Assembly: GCF_900316895.1 (NCBI RefSeq)
Contig: NZ_ONER01000053.1
Location: 1-9,869 of the forward strand
Direction of reading: 5' to 3'
Source: an uncultured Methanobrevibacter sp.
GTDB taxonomy: Archaea > Methanobacteriota > Methanobacteria > Methanobacteriales > Methanobacteriaceae
DNA length: 9,869 nt
Translations under genes and position numbers: made by a program
Shown: in pieces, positions 1-6,558 of the stretch
Layout: each line of letters begins with the position of its first letter
Position numbering within the stretch: position 1 is the first letter of the stretch
The notes under the pieces: generated by a model
Seen by the model: only the letters and a program-made list of their open reading frames with translations
What the model was told of the DNA's origin: nothing
Databases searched by the model: none

Positions 1-86
1 TGGCAATCGATGAAAAATTATACGAACAATTAAAAGGAATCTGTGATGACTTAGACATTGACATTGATTCCTATGTTGAAGAATAG
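1..86 (+). CDS. C-terminal end of an unrecognised protein (5' truncated)
   Basis: The reading frame starting at base 3 is open from the window edge to a TAG stop at 84-86 and gives 28 residues, beginning AIDEKLYEQL and ending DSYVEE. The tail is acidic, with a run of alternating Asp and Ile, and contains one Cys. I do not recognise the family from this fragment, and the rest of the gene lies upstream of the window. The frame is supported by its placement right before a clear hairpin and poly-T terminator that starts inside the last codons, and by ordinary residue composition. It could be a spurious open frame, but the terminator makes a true gene end likely. Confidence 0.6.
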   Translation, partial: AIDEKLYEQLKGICDDLDIDIDSYVEE

Positions 87-112
87 TTATTATTCTTCAT
101 AAATCTTTTTTT
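77..112 (+). terminator. Hairpin plus T7 terminator overlapping the stop codon
   Basis: TGAAGAATA (77-85) and TATTCTTCA (91-99) form a perfect 9-bp stem around a 5-base loop (86-90). Seven Ts follow at 106-112. The 5' arm runs through the last codons and into the TAG stop of the upstream gene. Archaeal RNA polymerase terminates mainly on poly-T; the hairpin is an addition. The same architecture recurs at 3688-3726. Confidence 0.6.
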
Positions 113-171
113 AAATCATCGATGATATATTTTTACATATCATTAAATTTTTACTTTAAATTTAATTTTAA

Positions 172-201
172 CTTGAAAATATTAAAAATATCTTGAAAAT
201 A
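172..201 (+). repeat. Direct repeat CTTGAAAATA, 20 bp apart, upstream of the adhesin TATA box
   Basis: CTTGAAAATA occurs at 172-181 and again at 192-201, start to start exactly 20 bp, or about two helical turns. The second copy ends 8 bases before the putative TATA box. The core TGAAAA appears again at 243-248 and in inverse orientation at 259-264 and 274-279. An upstream activator or repressor site for the adhesin gene is a reasonable inference, but AT-rich DNA yields such words by chance. Confidence 0.35.
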
Positions 202-202
202 G

Positions 203-217
203 ACAAACCTTTAAATG
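203..217 (+). promoter_or_regulatory. Putative archaeal promoter (BRE/TATA) of the adhesin gene
   Basis: TTTAAATG at 210-217, preceded by the purine-rich GACAAACC, resembles a BRE plus TATA box. With usual archaeal spacing transcription would start near 240, leaving a leader of about 60 bases that contains a hairpin and a strong ribosome binding site. This is the best-placed candidate; other AT-rich words in the spacer are possible. Confidence 0.4.
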
Positions 218-242
218 TAAAAAAATACCAATATTATTATAC

Positions 243-279
243 TGAAAATCATAAATTATTTTCAAAAATATGATTTTCA
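243..279 (+). promoter_or_regulatory. 11-bp inverted repeat in the adhesin leader
   Basis: TGAAAATCATA (243-253) is perfectly inverted as TATGATTTTCA (269-279) around a 15-base loop. If transcription starts near 240, the mRNA would begin almost at this hairpin. The Shine-Dalgarno sequence starts 6 bases after the stem. It could stabilise the 5' end, modulate translation, or be a DNA operator. Confidence 0.4.
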
Positions 280-284
280 TAAAA

Positions 285-290
285 AGGAGG
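285..290 (+). promoter_or_regulatory. Strong Shine-Dalgarno sequence AGGAGG of the adhesin gene
   Basis: AGGAGG lies 10 bases before the ATG at 301, fixes this start codon, and suggests efficient translation. It is the clearest ribosome binding site in the window; most minus-strand genes use weaker GGTG or GATG-type sites. Confidence 0.85.
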
Positions 291-300
291 AACTAAATTT

Positions 301-3300
301 ATGAAATTTAAAAACTCTTATATCTTATTAATAGCAATGGCGATATTCCTATTAGTAAGTATCGGGTCTGTTTGTGCTAGTGAAAACATCACTACCGATA
401 GTGACAGTCCATTAGCTAGTGCAGATACAGAAGTTGCTCTTGCCGACGGAGAAGACACGGGCAGTGATGCAACGCAAGAAAAAATCAATACTACTATTGA
501 AACTGTTGAGAGTGAAGAATTTGACTATGATGCTGACAAGAACATTAGTGTTAATGTAAAAGACAATGAAAGTGCAAACATTAATGTTAACGCAAGTGAT
601 TTACAGGTAATTGAAAACGGCAAATCACTTAACTTCACATACAACAATTCAATACTCAGCATTATAGACAAGTTATCTGTTGGAAATCATACCTTAATAC
701 TCAATTATTTAGGTAATGCAACCTACGCTAATTCAACAACAAATATTACATTACATATTTTAGGAAATAAAACATTAGAATCTCCAGACAATATTGTAAA
801 AACTGGGGACGAATTTGAAATCAAGGGCATTAAAGTCTTTGATGGAGTTAAATATCTCGATCCATTAGACAGCACAAAATTCATCATAAATGTAACATAC
901 ATTGACAGCGAAGGAAACCTAACATCAAAAAATATTCAATATTTTACTTACAACAATGGAACAATAAGATTCGCATATGAGATAATTATAAAAAGCATAC
1001 TTTTAAACTACACTGATGCAGTTAATACAAAAACAATTGGTGTAAGGTATGCTACAAGCGTTAATGCAACCGGTGGTAAATTTAAGATAACCGATTACAA
1101 AAACATTACTGGCGTACATGTTTATGATAATAAACATGATGAATTAACAATCAGCAAAAACGATTTAAGAGTTCTTGAAAATGGTAAAGAAGTTGCTTTT
1201 GATTATAATAACTCAGTAATTACCGTCAAAAATTTAGCTATTGGCGTTCACAATTTAAATGTCCTTTATGTAGGTAACATGACATATGCACCATCCAACA
1301 GGACAGTGACAGTTAAAGTATGGGGCAATCAAACATTCAACCCAGATAAAACTGCAAACTTAAATTCAAACAATGATGTAACTATTACTTTAAACCTTAA
1401 TGATGGTTCAGATCCAGTTAATGTTACTGTGGGTAATTTAACCCTTACATTATTCTACAAAGTGGGTAATGTAACTGAAAATTCAACTATCCCATTTACA
1501 CTTCTCGAAGACCAGCAGACTATCAAATTTAATATAGATAAGGTATTTGACAGCGCATATGTTGACATCAAATATGTTGCTGAAAACAACTTAACCGCTA
1601 GAACCACCATTAAAGTAGGCACTGAAATCTCCATTCCTACATCATTAGAACAAGGAACAGAACAAATTGCCAACTTTACCACTACTGTTATTGCAGTTAA
1701 CGGAACTAACCTTGCTATTAATGTGAACAACACTAAAGTTTACAGTAACGGCAAAGAAATCAAATTCACATACAATGACTCAGTTATCACATTAACTGAC
1801 AAATTCGGTTTCGGCGTTTACAACATTACTGTTAAGTACATCGGTAACGACACTTACTCTGAAGTGTTTAAAAGTTTTAACTTGACCGTTTATGGAATCA
1901 ATGCCACTTCAACAATTAAAGTTAACTCTACTAAAGAAGGAGACATTGAATTAACCATTGTAAACGGTACTGAAATTGTTGAAATCACTGCAGACGATTT
2001 AACTCTTAATGTTACATATAAAGATGGAAATAATACAGTAGTTATTCCAATTGCATCAAAAGTGATTAATAATAACACTTTAATTATCACTCTTGAAAAT
2101 GGAAACTTCACTTCTGCAACATTAAACATCAAATATAACAATGCTACAACAAATGTCACTTTAAACAGAGTTTACAATATTAAAGTTGAAGCGATTAACA
2201 ATGTTGTTGAATATCAAAGTGGAAAACTAACCTATAAAATCACTGACCTTGATACAAATGAAGCTCTATCAAATAAAACTGTCAATTTAGAATACAAAAT
2301 CACAACCGGCGCAATCAGTATCAGCGGTATCAGTGGTAGCGGAATCACAATTATTTCCACCATAAGCAATACAACTGATGAATCCGGAATATTGACTTTT
2401 GACAACAATAAAATGAATGGTCAAGGATGGGGATTCATGGATGTCGGTAATCATACCGTTACCATCAAATCCAATGCGTTCAATAAAACAAACGGAACTA
2501 GTCAAATCATAACCATCAATAAAGCAAACATCAACATTGTAATTGATGAGTACAAAGAATACTACGGCAGCGACAAAAAGATTAAAATTACCGTAACCAA
2601 TGCGGCAACTGGAGATCCGGTTAAAAGTACAATTTTACATCTTTACTTGCCGGTAACTACCCAAAAAGATTACTATTTCCAAACCAATGAAAACGGTACC
2701 AGTGAAATAAACGTTAACGGATTCGTTGGAGGAACATATGACTTGACAATAAGCAACAATGACACTAAAAACATCAACAGTAAGAGTGTCGACGGTAGTT
2801 TCACCATTCTTAAGATTCCTGTTGTAATCAATTCCAAAGATGTTACAGTCTATTACAATACCGGAACTACAGCCAAAATTAAAGTTACCCAGAATGGCAA
2901 ACCTTTAAGTGGAATGTATGTGCTTGTCACATTATACGCCACCTCTACAAAATACAGCAACTATCTGTTCCAAACAAACAGCAAAGGTGAAATTTCATTT
3001 AGTGCTTCCCTAACTGTTGGTAAACATAAAATGATTATTAACTCAGCTGATAACAGATATGATGCAAAACAGGTTACCCCAACTATTACAGTTAAAAAGG
3101 CTACCGGTAAATTTACTGCTAAAAAAGTGACTACCTACTACAAGGCTGGTAAATACTTTACTTTAAAATTAACTAATACCAAAAAGAAAAAACCGATTTA
3201 TGATGCAAAAGTGAATATCAAAATATTCATTTCCAAAAACAGATATTACAACTACAACGGTAAAACCGGAATGAACGGTCAGATAAAACTATTACTCGAC

Positions 3301-3690
3301 ACTTTAAAACCGGGTTCCTACAAAGTTGTTATTTCCTGTGCAGATAAAAAAGACTATTCTGCAAAAGAGATTACATCAAAAATCGTTATTAAAAAAGCTC
3401 CAGCTAAATTAACTCCTAAGAAAATGACCGCTAAAAAAGGCGCTAAAAAATTCTTCCAAGTCAAAGTTAAAAACAAAAAGACTAAAAAAGTAATTAAAGG
3501 AGTTAAAGTTAAAATCAAAGTATATACTGGTAAAAAAGCAAAAACCTTCACTGCTAAAACCAATGCAAAAGGTATTGCAAAAATCAGTACTGCTAAACTA
3601 AAAGTTGGAAAACATAAGGTTGTAGTTACTTCAGCTAACAAGTATGTTGTTGCTAAAAAAGCAAAGTCAACTATTAAAATTAAAAAATAA
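301..3690 (+). CDS. Secreted adhesin-like protein with Ig-like repeats and lysine-rich C-terminus
   Basis: A 1129-residue surface protein. Residues 1-26 look like a Sec signal peptide: KFK, a hydrophobic core, then SVCA as a likely cleavage site. No lipobox is seen. Residues 27-80 are acidic. Residues 81-623 hold three units of about 180-200 residues, each containing an ENGK or SNGK, F-x-YN-x-S and VG/IGN-x-TY module. Residues 624-742 form another beta-rich domain with a Ser/Gly/Ile insert at 670-690. Residues 743-840, 841-935, 936-1034 and 1035-1129 are four Ig-like repeats, ending with a domain of 34 Lys and no Asp/Glu. About 50 N-x-S/T sequons occur before residue 821 and none after. I see no transmembrane anchor, sortase motif or recognisable pseudomurein-binding repeat. 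It resembles adhesin-like proteins of Methanobrevibacter. Export, beta-rich folding and cell-surface location are well supported; the ligand is unknown. Wall retention through the basic end is inference. Confidence 0.85.
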   Translation: MKFKNSYILLIAMAIFLLVSIGSVCASENITTDSDSPLASADTEVALADGEDTGSDATQEKINTTIETVESEEFDYDADKNISVNVKDNESANINVNASDLQVIENGKSLNFTYNNSILSIIDKLSVGNHTLILNYLGNATYANSTTNITLHILGNKTLESPDNIVKTGDEFEIKGIKVFDGVKYLDPLDSTKFIINVTYIDSEGNLTSKNIQYFTYNNGTIRFAYEIIIKSILLNYTDAVNTKTIGVRYATSVNATGGKFKITDYKNITGVHVYDNKHDELTISKNDLRVLENGKEVAFDYNNSVITVKNLAIGVHNLNVLYVGNMTYAPSNRTVTVKVWGNQTFNPDKTANLNSNNDVTITLNLNDGSDPVNVTVGNLTLTLFYKVGNVTENSTIPFTLLEDQQTIKFNIDKVFDSAYVDIKYVAENNLTARTTIKVGTEISIPTSLEQGTEQIANFTTTVIAVNGTNLAINVNNTKVYSNGKEIKFTYNDSVITLTDKFGFGVYNITVKYIGNDTYSEVFKSFNLTVYGINATSTIKVNSTKEGDIELTIVNGTEIVEITADDLTLNVTYKDGNNTVVIPIASKVINNNTLIITLENGNFTSATLNIKYNNATTNVTLNRVYNIKVEAINNVVEYQSGKLTYKITDLDTNEALSNKTVNLEYKITTGAISISGISGSGITIISTISNTTDESGILTFDNNKMNGQGWGFMDVGNHTVTIKSNAFNKTNGTSQIITINKANINIVIDEYKEYYGSDKKIKITVTNAATGDPVKSTILHLYLPVTTQKDYYFQTNENGTSEINVNGFVGGTYDLTISNNDTKNINSKSVDGSFTILKIPVVINSKDVTVYYNTGTTAKIKVTQNGKPLSGMYVLVTLYATSTKYSNYLFQTNSKGEISFSASLTVGKHKMIINSADNRYDAKQVTPTITVKKATGKFTAKKVTTYYKAGKYFTLKLTNTKKKKPIYDAKVNIKIFISKNRYYNYNGKTGMNGQIKLLLDTLKPGSYKVVISCADKKDYSAKEITSKIVIKKAPAKLTPKKMTAKKGAKKFFQVKVKNKKTKKVIKGVKVKIKVYTGKKAKTFTAKTNAKGIAKISTAKLKVGKHKVVVTSANKYVVAKKAKSTIKIKK
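541..2169 (+). repeat. Three diverged two-module repeats in the N-terminal half of the adhesin
   Basis: Protein-level repeats. The first module appears around residues 81-159, 261-346 and 455-536. It shares the order: short strand, ENGK/SNGK, FxYN(N/D)S(I/V), a GxH or GxY turn, then Y(L/V/I)GN(A/M/D)TY. Each copy is followed by a second, less conserved beta-rich module of roughly 90-110 residues. The copies are well diverged at DNA level, so this is old duplication rather than a fresh tandem array. Confidence 0.7.
2527..3687 (+). repeat. Four C-terminal Ig-like repeats of 95-99 residues
   Basis: Repeats at residues 743-840, 841-935, 936-1034 and 1035-1129 share, in order, a Y-Y-x-G or K-K-G turn, K(I/V)KV strands, a (T/K)N-x-(N/K/M)G-x-I turn, and an L-x-(V/P)G-x-(Y/H)-(K/D) strand near the end. 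By hand count, Lys rises 9, 11, 23, 34 across the four while Asp plus Glu runs 11, 4, 5, 0. The fold call as a bacterial Ig-like sandwich is inferred from this pattern. Confidence 0.75.
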
Positions 3691-3735
3691 GAGAAATCAA
3701 TTTTCTCTTAACCCTTTTCTTTTTTTAAAAAAAAA
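3688..3735. terminator. Bidirectional terminator between the adhesin and polB1
   Basis: TAAGAGAAA (3688-3696) and TTTCTCTTA (3702-3710) form a perfect 9-bp stem with a 5-base loop; the 5' arm begins with the adhesin stop codon itself. T7 follows on the plus strand (3720-3726). On the minus strand T9 (3735-3727) directly follows the polB1 TAA, then the same hairpin, then six Ts reading from 3687. It serves both convergent transcripts. Confidence 0.75.
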
Positions 3736-5520
3736 TTATTCTTTCTTATATTTCGCATAAAAACCATCAGTATCTGCATATATTGCATAAAAACCATATT
3801 CTTCTGCTTTTTTTATTGATGATTTAATGTACTGTCTTCCCCATGAGGTAATTGCCTTTGCACATTCGAAGGAGTACCATCTGAAGCGCGGAAAACCATA
3901 GATTCCATACATGGTATTGGCCAGTCTTTTGATGGCCTGCTGCTGTACATCCAAAGCTATTCTTTCCTGAGGATCATCGGACGCTTTCATCTGACGCTTG
4001 ATTCTGAACCTTTCCTGCAATATCTTATCGATAACAGATGGGATAAATCCTTGCGGTGATTTCTTAAATTTGATGCCATGTTCAGGTGAAATATTATAAT
4101 CGTCCTCGTCTTCAACTTTTCCCAAAGTCATAACATCCGGAGAGATGTTTTTTGAAATGATGATACTTGGATACAGGCTTCTAAAGTCGAACTGCACCAG
4201 ATTCTCATGAAGACCCTTTTCAGGTTCCCTTACATATCCACCTTCATTGTCTTCAGCTGAAGCACGGTCGGCAAAGTTTGAGCCCTGTTTGTTTGGTACG
4301 ACTTCACCGTCAAAATAAGCCTGCTTTACTAAAAACCATTCTGCCTGCTGGCCTGTTGCCATACGGGACACGTCAAATAATGGCTGGCCTATGATACGGG
4401 TAAGCTCCAGGTTAAGCGGCAAAGTCTGTTCTGCAATTTTCAAAGTGGACACCACATCGTCAAGGGAATAATCAAACAGAGTATCCAATTCTTCACCTTC
4501 ATTATCCCAGAACTCCCAGATGCGGTCACCAGGAACATCTATCTTTTCTTCGCCAAACAGTTCATAATAAACCCTTTCCAGCGTATATCTGTCAAGGGTC
4601 ATGTATCTTCTCATTACAAGGTACAAATCAACATGAATCAAACCCTTGAATGATGCCGCATTTGAATATCCTCTTCTGATGAATTTGACATCGGATTCGT
4701 CCATTCCAATATCCAGATCAACATCAAGTATCTTTGCACGGTCTTTCAGATAAGGGAAATCAAAATTATCCGAATTGTAGCCAACGATAATGTCAACGTT
4801 ATTGTCCTTAATGATTTTGACAAACTCTTCAATCATTTCCTTTTCAGTGGATACCTGATTTACAAAATCATCCCTATCCTCAGAGTTTGTTTTGGTGGAT
4901 ATCACCTGATTAACACCAAAATTGCTGGCTACACCAATCATGATGATTTCATCCTCTGCAGAATCAGGCATTCCATGAGGGTTTCTCACTTCCAAATCGA
5001 AGCTCAATATTCTGAAATTTTGAGGATATTCCTTTTTCCTTTCAAGCCTTTCAGTCAGCTTGATTATTTTGATATCCTGTTTTGTGGAATCCAAATCCAT
5101 GAATGTTTCAAGCTCCTCTCCGACTGCTGTGACTTCAGTCATAGGAATAACATCACGGTCCATCAGGTACCGCCTGTAGAATGGGATGTCGAATTCCCTT
5201 ATTTGAATTACGCTTTCCAAATCCCTTAAAGCATCACGATTTTTGGCCAGTTCCTGAGGATGCTTGAATGTGACCTTTATAAATTCTGATTCTATTTGGA
5301 AATCTTTTTTAATTACTTTTTCAACACAAACAACATCAATATTATCTTCAATTTCGGAGATGCACTCTTCAACATCATCTGACACCACATACAAATAAGG
5401 TTCAAAGGTATCATCTATTAAAATTATGTTCTCATCACCTTTCTTTGAAAACAGCCTGATTACAGGTTTTTCCTCATAAGTGACATAATCTATATCCAAA
5501 ATTACCACATTTTCCTGCAT
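3736..5520 (-). CDS. polB1: Family B DNA polymerase, large subunit of a split enzyme (PolB1)
   Basis: Replicative-type DNA polymerase with proofreading. Of 594 residues, 1-165 form the N-terminal domain. The 3'-5' exonuclease motifs follow: Exo I SFDLEV with D175 and E177, Exo II YNSDNFD at 248-254, and Exo III YSLDD with Y351 and D355. Then come polymerase motif A DFRSLYPSI (D445), motif B KRLANTMYG (K531, N535, Y538, G539) and motif C YADTDG (D583, D585). The protein stops eight residues after motif C, so the thumb of single-chain archaeal PolB enzymes (about 770-800 residues) is missing. This matches the split PolB of Methanothermobacter, where a small PolB2 from a distant gene supplies the rest; PolB2 is not in this window. 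The end is natural: T9 follows the TAA at once. The ATG directly follows the upstream TAG, with GGGGG at 5529-5533 as ribosome binding site, implying translational coupling. Confidence 0.95.
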   Translation of the reverse strand: MQENVVILDIDYVTYEEKPVIRLFSKKGDENIILIDDTFEPYLYVVSDDVEECISEIEDNIDVVCVEKVIKKDFQIESEFIKVTFKHPQELAKNRDALRDLESVIQIREFDIPFYRRYLMDRDVIPMTEVTAVGEELETFMDLDSTKQDIKIIKLTERLERKKEYPQNFRILSFDLEVRNPHGMPDSAEDEIIMIGVASNFGVNQVISTKTNSEDRDDFVNQVSTEKEMIEEFVKIIKDNNVDIIVGYNSDNFDFPYLKDRAKILDVDLDIGMDESDVKFIRRGYSNAASFKGLIHVDLYLVMRRYMTLDRYTLERVYYELFGEEKIDVPGDRIWEFWDNEGEELDTLFDYSLDDVVSTLKIAEQTLPLNLELTRIIGQPLFDVSRMATGQQAEWFLVKQAYFDGEVVPNKQGSNFADRASAEDNEGGYVREPEKGLHENLVQFDFRSLYPSIIISKNISPDVMTLGKVEDEDDYNISPEHGIKFKKSPQGFIPSVIDKILQERFRIKRQMKASDDPQERIALDVQQQAIKRLANTMYGIYGFPRFRWYSFECAKAITSWGRQYIKSSIKKAEEYGFYAIYADTDGFYAKYKKE

Positions 5521-6543
5521 CTACTCATCCCCCAGGATATATTCCTTCCGGTAGCTATCTAAAACGGCATAGGTAATTCCTAAAATCAACGGTCCAACAA
5601 TAAAACCGACTATTCCATAAACAAGAGGTCCTGATAAAAATCCGACAAGCAAAATCAAAGGATGAATATCAGCATAATGGCTTGAGAGAGCCGGCCTTAT
5701 GTACATGTCTATTGTGCTTAGGAAAAATCCGAAAAGCAGGACAACAATAGCCCTCGGATAATTTCCGGAAAGAATGTCCATAAAGAACAATGCCCAGTAG
5801 ATAGGCCATGGGCCAAATACTGGAATAAGCTGCAGAATACCAGTTATTACACCTAAAAAGATTCCAAATGGATATCCGAGAAGTGAATATCCTATCGCTC
5901 CGAATATTCCAATTATCACTGATGTCAGGAAGTGTCCGTAGAAAATGCTTCTCAAAACATCCTTTACAGATTCCACAGTGTTGTCAAAGAAATCCTTTGA
6001 ATCATCGGGGACAAATGACCTCATAAATTCAAGGAAATCATCCCCATCCCTAACGAAGTAGAATACGGAACATACTAAAATAAATAAATCAAGAGTGATG
6101 TTCATCAGACTGCTTATGAATTTGACAAGATAATTCAGGACATATCTTCCGATTTCCTGGATAGATGAATTGACTGATGTTGAGATTGAATTTACATCAA
6201 AACTCCATGGAAGATAAGCTGATATGGATGAGAACAATGCATTGATATCTGCATATGTGCTGGAGGATGATGCACCGGACAATATCGCTATAAGCTCAAT
6301 AACAATATATGCAATAAGCAGTATCAGCGGTATCAGAACAACCACCATTGCAAGCAATATCGATAAGGAGTTAAATTTGAGCTTTGACTGGATTTTTCGG
6401 GCCACAGGCTTGACTCCATAAGCCAAAATGGCACCCAGTATAATCATGTTTAAAACGGGAAAGATTATCATTAGCGAAACTATCACTAAAAACAATACCA
6501 GAAGCACTGGCGGAGTCAAGTATTCCTTAATGTCAATTCCCAT
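5521..6543 (-). CDS. AI-2E family (PerM/TqsA-like) membrane protein
   Basis: A 340-residue polytopic membrane protein. Hydrophobic segments lie at about 10-45 (a pair), 60-90, 135-165, 203-222, 224-245, 260-277 and 290-327, with a soluble stretch at 90-130. The C-terminal part carries the family signature: GPWPIYW at 244-250, IDMYIRP at 278-284, then HPLILLVGFLSGPLVYG at 294-310 and the closing VGFIVGPLI. Family members (PF01594) include the E. coli proteins TqsA and PerM; substrates differ, and some members are described as ion antiporters, so autoinducer-2 export should not be assumed. The length is usual. The start ATG is 15 bases after the pyrK stop, with a weak GGGA ribosome binding site. 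Its TAG abuts the polB1 ATG. Transport of a small molecule or ion is likely; the substrate is unknown. Confidence 0.85.
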   Translation of the reverse strand: MGIDIKEYLTPPVLLVLFLVIVSLMIIFPVLNMIILGAILAYGVKPVARKIQSKLKFNSLSILLAMVVVLIPLILLIAYIVIELIAILSGASSSSTYADINALFSSISAYLPWSFDVNSISTSVNSSIQEIGRYVLNYLVKFISSLMNITLDLFILVCSVFYFVRDGDDFLEFMRSFVPDDSKDFFDNTVESVKDVLRSIFYGHFLTSVIIGIFGAIGYSLLGYPFGIFLGVITGILQLIPVFGPWPIYWALFFMDILSGNYPRAIVVLLFGFFLSTIDMYIRPALSSHYADIHPLILLVGFLSGPLVYGIVGFIVGPLILGITYAVLDSYRKEYILGDE

Positions 6544-6558
6544 TTTATCATTTCCCGG

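Noticed and set aside
1455..1733. Minus-strand open frames inside the adhesin (also 1890-2159, 2287-2505, 3354-3641)
   Set aside because: Antisense shadows of the repeat-rich coding sequence, with no ribosome binding sites or family features.
3736..3790. Split intein or frameshift at the end of polB1
   Set aside because: No intein-like block follows motif C, and TAA is followed at once by T9. A natural split subunit explains it.
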